Positions 34,889 to 44,038 of a stretch of 64,000 nt of DNA are shown here, in pieces. Position numbers and translations under genes: made by a program. Numbering within the stretch: the stretch's first letter is position 1; every line of letters begins with the position of its first letter. Location of the stretch: positions 1 to 64,000 of the forward strand of contig NZ_JASJOC010000012.1 in assembly GCF_030068615.1 (NCBI RefSeq). The letters are read 5' to 3'. The stretch comes from Halostagnicola sp. A-GB9-2. GTDB taxonomy: Archaea > Halobacteriota > Halobacteria > Halobacteriales > Natrialbaceae. The notes beneath the pieces are model-generated. The model saw only the letters and a program-made list of their open reading frames with translations, searched no databases and was not told where the DNA came from.

Positions 34889-35515
34889 TTACGATTCAGA
34901 ATCGGGAAGCGGAGCAGTGACATCAATATCAGCATCAAACTCGATATCGCCAGCGATTTCAGGGAATATATCGCTGAAGTGTGGATCGTATTCCTGCCCG
35001 ACCGCTAACGCGGGTTTGAGTGCAAGTATGATACGGATTGCCTCGCCAGTTGGAATCTCAAGAGGATCAGCAGCCATCCGCTGCGTGATCTGGTCTGCAT
35101 AATGTAGCCCAGCCTGTCGGATTGCAGCGGCCAGTTTTCCAACTCCATGTCGCTCCACAAAGTACGAAATATCTTCGTCGACCTCTTGAAGCGCAATCGC
35201 ATGAAGGATCGTCGGCGTCACCATAATGCCGTCGGTGGTGATTCTCACTGGCTCTGCTGTGATTTCAACAGGCCGACCACTGCCGAGAGTAATGACTCCG
35301 TGCCTTTCAAGCGTCTCAACGTGGTCATAGACCGTGGTCTTCGGGATATTTAGTGCATTTTTGATCTGTGGTCGGGTGACCGGGCCATAATAGCAAACGT
35401 AGACGTAGACACGTGCAAGCTCTGGGTGATCCAGCAGACGACCGATAGTTGCGAGCTGGTTGATTCCAGTCTCAAAATCTTGCGGAGGGGTTTCCGCAGC
35501 AGGACGTGGGGTCAT
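34889..35515 (-). CDS. Winged-helix regulator, putative antitoxin of the PIN protein
   Basis: Protein of 208 residues. A winged-helix domain spans residues 10-90 (Y-Y-G-P-V-T-R-P-Q-I-K, then P-K-T-T-V-Y-D-H-V-E-T-L-E-R-H-G-V). A helical and acidic C-terminal half follows and could contact the PIN protein. I prefer the ATG at 35515: the in-frame ATG ten codons earlier (35545) lies within the inverted repeat 35525-35553, which is better read as an operator. The stop is 14 bases from the PIN start. Confidence 0.72.
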   Translation of the reverse strand: MTPRPAAETPPQDFETGINQLATIGRLLDHPELARVYVYVCYYGPVTRPQIKNALNIPKTTVYDHVETLERHGVITLGSGRPVEITAEPVRITTDGIMVTPTILHAIALQEVDEDISYFVERHGVGKLAAAIRQAGLHYADQITQRMAADPLEIPTGEAIRIILALKPALAVGQEYDPHFSDIFPEIAGDIEFDADIDVTAPLPDSES

Positions 35516-35524
35516 ATACGTCAC

Positions 35525-35553
35525 TACGAAATCCTTGAACTTCAAACTTCGTA
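35525..35553. promoter_or_regulatory. Inverted repeat upstream of HTH/PIN module
   Basis: TACGAA at 35525-35530 and TTCGTA at 35548-35553, separated by 17 bases, lie just ahead of the regulator start at 35515. The position fits an autoregulatory operator. The repeat ends where the truncated coiled-coil copy is about to begin, so each cargo module seems to carry its own control region. Confidence 0.45.
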
Positions 35554-35598
35554 TCGGAGTTTAAACAATAATTTTGATATATTGCTTGGGGATGTAAA

Positions 35599-36229
35599 AC
35601 AACTGGTTGCCAACCGGAAGAAAGCCACCGCCAACAAAGATCGCATCACCAAACTCCAGTCCCGCGAACTCGAAAAAGGCGCCCACCTCCGCAAAGAGGC
35701 TGTCGACGAACACGCCGTCGACGTCGCCGACGGCCGGCTCGAGCGAATCACGAAAGACGACGGCAAGCAGTACTTCCAACTGCCCGAGAGCGCGGATCCA
35801 CTCAATCGAGGTGAAACCTCCCTCGCCTACGGGGACTTGCTTCCGGTCCAGCAATTGGCCCGGATGGATGAGGAGATGCGTCGCTCGGCCGCCAATACAG
35901 TGCCGATGCGGCTGGCAGCGAAGCTGTGGCAAGCCCGTACAGACAATAGTGTCGGCGACAATCCCTGGGAAGCCGGCTGTCGGGAAATCGGTGAGTACGT
36001 CAAAGCCAGCGATCTCAAGCATTGGATTCGGCGCCAAGAAGCCGGTATCAGCGAGAGCTACGCGAAGAAACTCGTCTCGCGGGTGATCGATGCCATGCTG
36101 GATCTCTCGAAGAACCGTGTCGCAGTTCGGAAGCGAACAGAACGGAAGAACGGTCTCGAGTACACAGAACGCCAGCTCGTGCTTCCCGCTGACGGCAAGA
36201 TTCCGGGTGAAACGGGAGATGGTGAATAG
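35599..36229 (+). pseudogene. Coiled-coil gene copy 2, N-terminally truncated
   Basis: The C-terminal 209 codons of the gene at 33161-34039 are present without a frameshift, beginning at V-A-N-R-K-K-A-T-A-N-K-D-R-I. The coiled coil is missing, replaced by the control region of the winged-helix/PIN module. A weak GTG at 35426 extends the frame backwards through antisense of that regulator, so I do not believe it. The unbroken frame suggests recent origin or continued selection on the C-terminal domain. Confidence 0.75.
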
Positions 36230-36492
36230 CAACGGTGACAACTGGAGTCCTCGGGTAATAGGGGACACCGGGGAAGAACTGACTGTTCTCTCTGGCGCTG
36301 CCGCGTCGGCGGTAGACGGCCAGACGAATACTGGGTGACGGCATCGAGGGAAGCCGGTGATGGAGTGCGACGTTGGGGCGTCGCCGTCCTGGGCTGATTT
36401 GACCGAAACATTTGAACAGTTCTCCCTCGTATTTGTCTCGAAGTTCACAGCTACCGATATGCTTATCCGGACTTCCTCTCACTATCCAATGA
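36230..36492. repeat. Short, diverged cassette tail and island edge
   Basis: The first 60 bases resemble the cassette tail (GGTGACAACTGGAGTCCTCG) with a weaker stem (GTCC at 36247-36250, GGAC at 36263-36266). Similarity then ends and unique sequence leads to the chromosomal-type genes. This looks like the outer border of the first accessory island. I saw no gene in the remaining bases. Confidence 0.5.
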
Positions 36493-37152
36493 GTGATGTA
36501 CGAAGCCACATTTAAAATTAAGCATAGTAGTTTATACGCAACCATATCGAAGGAAAACAACTGCTATGTCGAAATGTGGTGTAACGAACACTGTGATCTT
36601 CTCCACATCAAAGAAATGGCCGACTCCGATGTCTCCCTCGTCGCACTCCGCGATTCGGCCGGAATCGACGACATCATCCGAACGGACAACGAGATGATCC
36701 TCATCACCGAGGAGTGTCTGTTAGGTCACGAAGAGAACCTTCTTGAGGGTTATCTGGAACGCCACAACTGTCTGTCGTTTCCGCCCCGGGAGTACCGGAA
36801 CGGGACGATCACGATACGAATCATCTCGCTGAACGAGGAGAACCTCACGACGTTCTTTCACGATATCAACGAGGATTACTCGGTAACCGTCGAATCGAAG
36901 CAGGAGATTGCGAACCTTCGATCGAACGATCCGCTATTGATGATCGACGCCGATGTCCCGAACCTCTCGGAGCGACAGCAGGAAGCGTTGCTGACGGCGT
37001 TCGATATGGGGTACTACGAGATCCCGAGACGACACACGACCGCGGATATCGCCGACGAGATGGGAATTCAGCGACGAACGTTCGAAGAACACCTGCGACG
37101 GAGCGAAGAGAAGTTGCTCAACAGTCTGGTCGATCACATTCGTCGCGCATGA
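36493..37152 (+). CDS. Bat-type HTH-10 transcriptional regulator
   Basis: Regulator of 219 residues. The N-terminal 150 residues form the haloarchaeal bacterioopsin-activator-like sensor region. The C-terminus is the HTH-10 domain (L-S-E-R-Q-Q-E-A-L-L near residue 157, H-T-T-A-D-I-A-D-E-M-G, then E-E-H-L-R-R-S-E-E-K). It lies 65 bases ahead of the ABC ATPase and near the hut genes, so it may control transport or histidine use. A similar HTH-10 end survives as a fragment at 47473-47650. Confidence 0.85.
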   Translation: MMYEATFKIKHSSLYATISKENNCYVEMWCNEHCDLLHIKEMADSDVSLVALRDSAGIDDIIRTDNEMILITEECLLGHEENLLEGYLERHNCLSFPPREYRNGTITIRIISLNEENLTTFFHDINEDYSVTVESKQEIANLRSNDPLLMIDADVPNLSERQQEALLTAFDMGYYEIPRRHTTADIADEMGIQRRTFEEHLRRSEEKLLNSLVDHIRRA

Positions 37153-37217
37153 TACCAAATAGGTCCTCCGTTTGGAGTGGAACTTTTAACGTGACTCACA
37201 GGACTCAACAAAGATAG

Positions 37218-38366
37218 ATGCCACAACAGCGCCCACACGAACAACCAACGGAACAGACAACGACCGACCGTACGCCCGTCGTCCACATCGATTCCGTTTC
37301 GAAATACTACGGCGACGACGTCGCAGCGGAGGATGTGTCGATTTCCGTTTCGAACGGCGAGTTTCTAACGATGCTCGGGCCAAGCGGGGCCGGAAAAACG
37401 ACGCTCTTGCATATGATCGCCGGCTTCGAGACGCCCACTGACGGCGAGATCTATACCAACGGTGAGCCGGTCTCACACAAGGCGCCGTACGAACGGAACA
37501 TCGGCCTCGTCTTTCAGGATCTCGCGCTCTTTCCGAACATGACCGTCGAGGAGAACATCGCGTACCCTCTGAAGATGCGACGACTCCCCGGGGACGAGAT
37601 CGACGAGAAGGTGAGCGACGTCCTCGAGCTCGTCCGCTTGCCCGCCGAGTACGCGCCGAAACCCGTCGACGAACTCTCGGGTGGACAGCAACAGCGGGTC
37701 GCGATCGCTCGGGCAATCGTCTTCGAACCGGCGCTGTTGCTCCTTGACGAACCGCTCTCGTCACTCGACAAGAAACTCCGCGAGGAGATGCGGGCCGAAC
37801 TCAGTCGCATTCACAACGAAACGGATCTGACGATAATTCACGTCACGCACAACCAGACGCAGGCACTGTCGATGGCCGATCGCATCGCGGTGCTCAACGG
37901 CGGCGAACTGGAACAGCTCGCACCGGCGAAGGAACTGTACTCCGATCCGGCCTCGACGTTCGTCGCCGATTTCATCGGCGATACGACGCTGTTTGAGGGC
38001 ACGGTCACTGAATTGAACGAAACCGGTACCGTCGTCGATCAGGGCGGGATCGAGGTCGCGTTCGATCCGCCGGACGGGATCGAACTCGGCTCCGAGGTCA
38101 CCGTCGGCGTACGCGCCGAACACGTCAGTATCGACGCTCAGGAGGGAGCGACGATCGACAACGGGTCACGGAACGTCTACAATGCAACGGTCGAATCCGT
38201 CTCGTTCGAGGGTGATCGAACGAAATACCAGGTTTCGCTGGACGGGTCCGAAATCACGATGCAGATCACCGCACCGAACAGTACCGAGACGGAGATCCAC
38301 GCGGTCGAATCAGACGTCAGTATCAGCTGGGTGGTAGCCGATATGCTGGTCTACCCAGAGTCGTGA
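37218..38366 (+). CDS. ABC transporter ATP-binding protein, polyamine/iron type (PotA-like)
   Basis: ATPase of 382 residues. Walker A is G-P-S-G-A-G-K-T-T near residue 55, the signature L-S-G-G-Q-Q-Q-R near residue 153, Walker B L-L-L-L-D-E-P near residue 173, and the H-loop histidine follows. A C-terminal TOBE-type regulatory domain spans residues 250-382. It should energise the permeases and binding protein encoded at 48153-51195, since no other ATPase is present there. They are 10 kb apart with the hut operon between them. Confidence 0.88.
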   Translation: MPQQRPHEQPTEQTTTDRTPVVHIDSVSKYYGDDVAAEDVSISVSNGEFLTMLGPSGAGKTTLLHMIAGFETPTDGEIYTNGEPVSHKAPYERNIGLVFQDLALFPNMTVEENIAYPLKMRRLPGDEIDEKVSDVLELVRLPAEYAPKPVDELSGGQQQRVAIARAIVFEPALLLLDEPLSSLDKKLREEMRAELSRIHNETDLTIIHVTHNQTQALSMADRIAVLNGGELEQLAPAKELYSDPASTFVADFIGDTTLFEGTVTELNETGTVVDQGGIEVAFDPPDGIELGSEVTVGVRAEHVSIDAQEGATIDNGSRNVYNATVESVSFEGDRTKYQVSLDGSEITMQITAPNSTETEIHAVESDVSISWVVADMLVYPES

Positions 38367-38463
38367 CCGGCTCGGAGTCGGCTCCTTCGACGCTTTTCTC
38401 GTCGATCCGGTGCCCATAATACTGCTGACGTCGCCCGCGAACCGGTCGTCTCGTCACTGTGCG

Positions 38464-39624
38464 CTATTTCCGTTCGAAGGCGGCCGAGATTCGATTGACT
38501 GCCGTTTCGATCGTTTCCGCATCCGTTGCGTACGAGAAGCGAACATACCCCTCGCCTCCGGGGCCGAAGACCGAGCCGGGGACTGCCGCCACGTGGGCAT
38601 CGGTCAATAGCTGTTCGACGATATCACGGCTCGTTCCCGAGCGCTCGCTGACATCGGCAAACACGTAAAACGCGCCGTCAGGTGCCGTCGCCGACACACC
38701 CGGAACGGCGTCGAGACGGGAGACCATTACCTCCCGTCGTTCGGCGAAGCGGTCATGAATCCGCTCGGCGGCGGCCGGCTGATCGAGGGCCGCTTCAGCG
38801 GCGGCCTGTGCGGGTTCGGCCGCACAGGAGACGATGTGCTCCTGGAGAACGCGCATCGCATCGATAATATCCGACGGGCCAGTCGCGTATCCGACTCGCC
38901 ATCCCGTCATCGCGTACGATTTTGAGAAGCTAAAGATCGAGACCGTTCTGTCGAACAGCGCTGGAGTGCTGGCCAGAGAGTGATGGGTTGCGCCGTCGTA
39001 GACGAGTTTCTCATAGGTCTCGTCCATGATGCAGAACAGATCGTTCTCGACAATGCGGTCCCCGAGCTTCGCCATTGTCTCCGAATCGATCACGCTCCCC
39101 GTCGGATTCGCTGGCGAATTCAACAGTACGACGGCGGTGTCCGACGAGATCGCCGCCTCGAGTTCCTTCGGTTGCGGGACGAAGTCGTTCTCGGCTGTCG
39201 TTTCGATCGGTTTCAGCGCCGCACCGGTGCTTCGGATCTGCCCCTCGTAATTCGGCCAGTACGGTGCTGGAACGAGGACCTCGTCGCCCGGATCACAGAT
39301 GACCGTCAGCGCAGTGAACAGGGCTTCCATCGCTCCGGCGGTAACGATAACTTCCTCAAGAGGATTGGCACGGATGCCGTTGTCCTCGGCGAGTTTGTCG
39401 GCGATGCGTTCCCGAAGGGATAGTCGGCCGAGCGTTTCAGTGTAGTGGGTCGCACCCTCGTCGAGTTCGTCGGTGACCGACTCGAGAATGGGTGTTGGCG
39501 TCGCGAAATCCGGTTCGCCGATACTGAGATCCCAGATCTGGTCCAGTTCCTGAGCCTGATCGAAGATTTCTCGGATTCCTGATTGCGGGATTCGATCGAT
39601 GCGGTCTGCTGTTCGGGTGTGCAT
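38464..39624 (-). CDS. Class I/II PLP-dependent aminotransferase
   Basis: Aminotransferase of 386 residues. The conserved N-S-P-A-N-P-T-G lies near residue 168, the Schiff-base lysine is in F-S-F-S-K-S-Y-A near residue 234 with M-T-G-W-R-V-G-Y after it, and the carboxylate-binding arginine is in V-R-F-S-Y near residue 363. It probably transaminates an aspartate-, aromatic- or branched-type amino acid. Together with the 2-hydroxyacid dehydrogenase upstream on the same strand, it could interconvert an amino acid, its keto acid and its hydroxy acid. Confidence 0.88.
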   Translation of the reverse strand: MHTRTADRIDRIPQSGIREIFDQAQELDQIWDLSIGEPDFATPTPILESVTDELDEGATHYTETLGRLSLRERIADKLAEDNGIRANPLEEVIVTAGAMEALFTALTVICDPGDEVLVPAPYWPNYEGQIRSTGAALKPIETTAENDFVPQPKELEAAISSDTAVVLLNSPANPTGSVIDSETMAKLGDRIVENDLFCIMDETYEKLVYDGATHHSLASTPALFDRTVSIFSFSKSYAMTGWRVGYATGPSDIIDAMRVLQEHIVSCAAEPAQAAAEAALDQPAAAERIHDRFAERREVMVSRLDAVPGVSATAPDGAFYVFADVSERSGTSRDIVEQLLTDAHVAAVPGSVFGPGGEGYVRFSYATDAETIETAVNRISAAFERK

Positions 39625-39758
39625 ACCGGGAGATGACGATAAACGAGCAAAGCGACTCCCGCACCGTTCGGAGGGGATTAATTACGGTCAGGACGATACT
39701 CGCTTCACGGTACCGGTTCCCGTCGTGGTGTCACCCGATGGAGGACCATGGGTCGCGG

Positions 39759-40760
39759 TCACTCGCTCCGCATCTGTTCAGCCGGGTCGAGCACCTCGTC
39801 GTTGACGATTCCTGAACACTCCTCGTGGTGGTACGCTTTTGCGGCGATTTCGCTGCCGCGTCGCCGCAGCGTTTCGGCTGATGTCTCCGAGTACCAGGCG
39901 GCGTGTGGTGTCACAAACACGTCGTCGCGGTGTAACAGCGGGTCGTCCTCAGCTGGCGGTTCGATCGCTAGCACGTCGAGGCCGGCTCCGAAGAGGTTGC
40001 CCGTTTCCAGCGCCTCGAGGAGCGCGCTCTCGTCGACCACTTTCCCTCGCGACGTATTGACGAGAATCGCATCGTCTTTCATCTGACCGAACGCGGCGGC
40101 GTCGAACAGGTTACGCGTCTCGTCGGTAAGCGGCGTGTTGATCGAGACGATATCCGCACTGTCCAACAGTCTATCGAACGATGTCGGGGTGGCACCATCC
40201 GCGACGATTTCTTCGTTCGACCGGTAGGGATCGTACGCACAGACATCGAAGCCGAGGTCGGTTGCCAACTGGGCGGCAGCCTGGGCCTTTCGTCCGTACG
40301 CGATGAAGCCGAACGTGAGGTCGCTGAACCGTCTGAGCGGCGTTGCGACCTGCCACTCCCACGCGCCACGTTCGGTCGAGGCAGTGTATTGGGGAAGTCC
40401 TCGGAGCACGGACAGCGCGAGGGTGATGATGTGTTCGCCGACTTCTTGGTCGCAGTAGGTGGGGACCCTCGTCACGCGGACACCGCGGTCGGATGCGGCC
40501 GCGACGTCGATCCCATCAATCCCGGTCGCGTACCGCGAGACGACAGCACAGCCGGTTTCGTCCATCGCTGTCGCCGGTACGTCGGTATAATGCGTGAGGA
40601 GTATATCCGCCTCCCCGACCGACTCGCCGATACCCTCGCTACAATCGATACCCTCGACTACGACGTTCTCGAACGATTGCTCGAACCGATCGCGTTCGAC
40701 AGCAACGTCACCGAACCAATCCGGGTCGAGCATCACGATTCGCACTTCGTTGGTCATCAA
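39759..40760 (-). CDS. D-isomer-specific 2-hydroxyacid dehydrogenase family protein
   Basis: NAD-dependent dehydrogenase of 333 residues. The catalytic arginine is in V-S-R-Y-A-T-G near residue 75 or in N-T-S-R-G-K near residue 234, and the catalytic histidine in T-P-H-A-A-W near residue 284. The Rossmann loop reads G-F-I-A-Y-G where most relatives have G-x-G-x-x-G, so its second glycine is alanine. The nucleotide site may still work but is unusual. It lies 134 bases upstream of the aminotransferase. The exact acid is unknown. Confidence 0.83.
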   Translation of the reverse strand: MMTNEVRIVMLDPDWFGDVAVERDRFEQSFENVVVEGIDCSEGIGESVGEADILLTHYTDVPATAMDETGCAVVSRYATGIDGIDVAAASDRGVRVTRVPTYCDQEVGEHIITLALSVLRGLPQYTASTERGAWEWQVATPLRRFSDLTFGFIAYGRKAQAAAQLATDLGFDVCAYDPYRSNEEIVADGATPTSFDRLLDSADIVSINTPLTDETRNLFDAAAFGQMKDDAILVNTSRGKVVDESALLEALETGNLFGAGLDVLAIEPPAEDDPLLHRDDVFVTPHAAWYSETSAETLRRRGSEIAAKAYHHEECSGIVNDEVLDPAEQMRSE

Positions 40761-41061
40761 TTCGTCGTCGCGCTAGCGCCCCGTTATCCTATTACCTCCA
40801 TTCGGTGGATCAATACAAGTCGTCGCGGCATCGACTCTCGACCCTCGTCCACGATTGTCGCCACCAACTGTCGTGGATCTCCGGTCGAACGGTGGCCGTG
40901 CCGGATGTCCACATGAACGAGACGGCGCTCGTAACTGGCTTCGTTGGTCGGTCACAAGCGAGTCTCGACGGGAACCCGATTCGCTGTCAGTACCTCGCTT
41001 AAACCCCCCACCATACGTCGTTACCTAAGCCATTAGCAGCGTTTCCATAGAATGGGTAGAC
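40761..41061. other. Intergenic region upstream of hutU
   Basis: About 300 bases between divergent genes. Short frames exist but are antisense shadows. It must hold promoters for the dehydrogenase gene (minus) and the hut operon (plus). The last 60 bases are less GC-rich, and I do not see an unambiguous TATA element. Confidence 0.5.
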
Positions 41062-42792
41062 ATGGCAAACCAATCCGAGGAGGCAGACGGTGTGGGGTCG
41101 CCAAGCGACCTGTGGCAGGAGTACCGCGGTGCCGCGACCGGGAGGGAGATCGAATGCGAGGGCTGGCGCCAGGAAGCCGCCCTACGCATGCTGAACAACA
41201 ATCTCGATCCCGAGGTTGCGGAGCGACCAGAGGATCTCGTCGTCTACGGCGGGACCGGACGTGCGGCGCGGTCGTGGGACGCCTACGATACGATCGTCGA
41301 CGAACTCCGGACGCTGGCCGACGACCAAACGCTGCTGGTACAGAGCGGGAAGCCGGTCGGCACCTTCACTACGCACGAACGCGCCCCGCGCGTCCTGATC
41401 GCCAACTCGAACCTCGTCGGTAACTGGGACGGCTGGGAGCACTTCCACGAACTCGAGGCCGAGGGCAAGATCATGTACGGACAGATGACAGCGGGCTCTT
41501 GGGCGTACATCGGAACCCAGGGGATCATCCAGGGAACCTACGAGACCCTCACAGAACTCGCTAGACAGCAGTACGATCGACCGTCGCTGCGCAGCAAGAT
41601 CGTCGTCACGGGCGGGCTAGGCGGCATGGGCGGCGCACAGCCGCTCGCCGTGACGATGAACGAGGGGATCTGTATCGCCGCGGAGGTTGACGAGGAGCGA
41701 ATCGACCGGCGCGTCGAGATCGGCTACTGCATGGAAAAGGTGTCGTCGCTCGAGACGGCCATCGAGAAGGCTGAGACCGCCGCCAGCAACGGCGAACGCT
41801 ACAGCGTCGGTGTCCACATGAACGCCGCCGATATGCTCGAGGAACTGCTCGAGCGCGACTTTGTTCCCGACATCGTGACGGATCAGACCAGCGCCCACGA
41901 CGAACGCGAGGGCTACTATCCCAGCGGCTACACGGTTGCCGAGGCCGACGAGCTCCGAACGCAGAATCCGAGCGAGTACGTCGAGGCCAGTCTCGAGACG
42001 ATGGAGCGTCATGTTGATGCCATACTCGAGTTACAGGAGCGCGGTGCGACCGCGTTCGAGTACGGTAACAACATCCGCGGACAGGTCGCAGACCACCGGG
42101 ACCACAAGACGGCGTTCGACTTCCCGGGATTCGTTCCGGCGTACATTCGTCCGCTGTTCTGCAGGGGGAAAGGACCTTTCCGATGGGTGGCCCTGTCGGG
42201 CAATACTGACGATATCCACCGGACTGACGAGGCGATCCGCGATCTCTTCCCGGAGAAAGATGCCCTGCTACGGTGGATCGATCTCGCGCAGGAACTGGTC
42301 CCATTCCAGGGACTGCCCGCCCGGGTCTGTTGGCTCGGGTACGAAACCGACGACGACGGGCTGACGGAACGCGCCACGTTCGCGCTCCGGATCAACGAAC
42401 TCGTTCGGGAGGGGGAGATTGAGGCCCCAATCGTGGTCACCCGCGACCACCTTGACGCTGGCAGCGTCGCGAGCCCGTACCGGGAGACCGAGGCGATGAA
42501 AGACGGGACCGACGCCGTCGCCGACTGGCCAATCCTGAACGCGCTGCTCAACTGCGCTGCGGGCGCGGATATCGTTTCCGTCCACGACGGCGGCGGCGTC
42601 GGAATCGGGAACTCGCTGCACGCGAACAACCACGTCGTCCTCGATGGCACCGATCTGGCCGCTGAGAAGGCCGAACGTGTGTTCACGACGGACCCCGGGA
42701 TGGGAGTGATCCGTCACGTTGACGCGACCTACGAGGACGCCGTCGACGAAGCCGACCGCTCGGACGTTCACGTGCCAATGCGGGACAGCTAA
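41062..42792 (+). CDS. hutU: Urocanate hydratase
   Basis: Enzyme of 576 residues, typical for the family, converting urocanate to imidazolonepropionate with NAD as an electrophile. Family landmarks are Y-G-G-T-G-R-A-A-R near residue 54, the NAD-binding G-G-L-G-G-M-G-G-A near residue 185, and the C-terminal [11 protein letters not shown] near residue 511. It is the first gene of a hutU-hutI-hutH operon for histidine breakdown; the next gene starts 37 bases after its stop. Confidence 0.95.
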   Translation: MANQSEEADGVGSPSDLWQEYRGAATGREIECEGWRQEAALRMLNNNLDPEVAERPEDLVVYGGTGRAARSWDAYDTIVDELRTLADDQTLLVQSGKPVGTFTTHERAPRVLIANSNLVGNWDGWEHFHELEAEGKIMYGQMTAGSWAYIGTQGIIQGTYETLTELARQQYDRPSLRSKIVVTGGLGGMGGAQPLAVTMNEGICIAAEVDEERIDRRVEIGYCMEKVSSLETAIEKAETAASNGERYSVGVHMNAADMLEELLERDFVPDIVTDQTSAHDEREGYYPSGYTVAEADELRTQNPSEYVEASLETMERHVDAILELQERGATAFEYGNNIRGQVADHRDHKTAFDFPGFVPAYIRPLFCRGKGPFRWVALSGNTDDIHRTDEAIRDLFPEKDALLRWIDLAQELVPFQGLPARVCWLGYETDDDGLTERATFALRINELVREGEIEAPIVVTRDHLDAGSVASPYRETEAMKDGTDAVADWPILNALLNCAAGADIVSVHDGGGVGIGNSLHANNHVVLDGTDLAAEKAERVFTTDPGMGVIRHVDATYEDAVDEADRSDVHVPMRDS

Positions 42793-42829
42793 TCGCCACC
42801 GTTTGGCACTATATCCCACTCACTCAGCT

Positions 42830-44038
42830 ATGAAACTCATTCATAACGCGGCGGAGGTCGTTACCGTCGCGACCCACGACCGAATTGAGACACACGAACA
42901 GGCAGCGGTACTCGTCGAGGACGGAACCGTCGAGGCGGTCGGCCCGTCGGACGAACTGACGCGGTCGTACCCGCCAGAAACCGTCGACGTCGCAATCGAT
43001 GCTGGCGGAAAAACCGTCGTTCCCGGCTTCGTCGACCCCCATACGCACGCCGTCTTCGCTGGCGACCGAAGCAACGAGTTCGAGGCCAAACTCGCCGGGA
43101 AGACGTATCAAGAGATTCGAGACGACGGTGGCGGGATTCTGCGGACAGTCCGCTCGACACGAGAGGCGTCCACCGACCAGTTAGTCGACCTTCTCCTCGA
43201 GCAACTCGACGTCATGCTGGCCCACGGGACTACGACGGCGGAGGTCAAATCGGGGTACGGGCTGGAGACGGAGACCGAACTCCGGATGCTGAAGGCGATC
43301 GAGATCGCCGACGACGAGCATCCGATCGATCTCGTCGCGACGTTTCTCGGCGCCCACGACGTGCCGCCGGAGTCGAATACCGAGTCCTACGTCGACGACG
43401 TCGTCGAGAGCCAGATTCCGGCGGTCGCCGACCAGGGGATCGCGGAGTTTTGCGATGTCTTCTGTGAGACCGGCGTCTTCGACATCGAGCAGAGCCGTCG
43501 CGTGCTCGAGGCGGGTCGTGATCACGGCCTCATGCCCAAGGTCCACGCGGACGAACTGAGTCATCTCGGCGGCACGCAGCTGGCCGCAGATGTCGGTGCC
43601 GCAAGCGCCGACCACCTCCTCTACAGCACCGAGGATGACGCCGAAGCGCTCTCTGAGGCCGATGTCTCGCCCGTTTTGCTTCCGGGAACAGCCTTCAGCC
43701 TCGGCGTGGAGTACGCCGACGCACAGCAGTTCCTTGACGCCGGAGCTCCTGTTGCCGTGGCGACGGATCTCAATCCGAACTGCTACTCACAGAGCATGGG
43801 CTTTGCCGTTTCACTGGCGTGTATCGGAATGGGAATGACGCCGGCTCGGGCGCTCGGGGCAGCGACGTCAAACGCAGCGAGAGCGATTGGCCGTGACGAC
43901 GGTCCTGGCGAGATCACGCCGGGATCGCCAGCCGATATCGCGATCCTCGACGCCCCGTCACACGCACACGTGCCATACAATTTCGGCGTCAACAACGTCG
44001 AGACCGTTCTCAAGGACGGCGTGATCGTCCATGACTGA
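42830..44038 (+). CDS. hutI: Imidazolonepropionase
   Basis: Amidohydrolase of 402 residues that opens the imidazolone ring to formimino-glutamate. The metal-binding D-P-H-T-H-A-V lies near residue 67, E-V-K-S-G-Y-G near residue 136, V-H-A-D-E near residue 242 and A-T-D-L-N-P near residue 312. I use the ATG at 42830, which gives the normal N-terminus; an upstream in-frame codon would overlap hutU. The stop overlaps the hutH start by eight bases. Confidence 0.94.
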   Translation: MKLIHNAAEVVTVATHDRIETHEQAAVLVEDGTVEAVGPSDELTRSYPPETVDVAIDAGGKTVVPGFVDPHTHAVFAGDRSNEFEAKLAGKTYQEIRDDGGGILRTVRSTREASTDQLVDLLLEQLDVMLAHGTTTAEVKSGYGLETETELRMLKAIEIADDEHPIDLVATFLGAHDVPPESNTESYVDDVVESQIPAVADQGIAEFCDVFCETGVFDIEQSRRVLEAGRDHGLMPKVHADELSHLGGTQLAADVGAASADHLLYSTEDDAEALSEADVSPVLLPGTAFSLGVEYADAQQFLDAGAPVAVATDLNPNCYSQSMGFAVSLACIGMGMTPARALGAATSNAARAIGRDDGPGEITPGSPADIAILDAPSHAHVPYNFGVNNVETVLKDGVIVHD

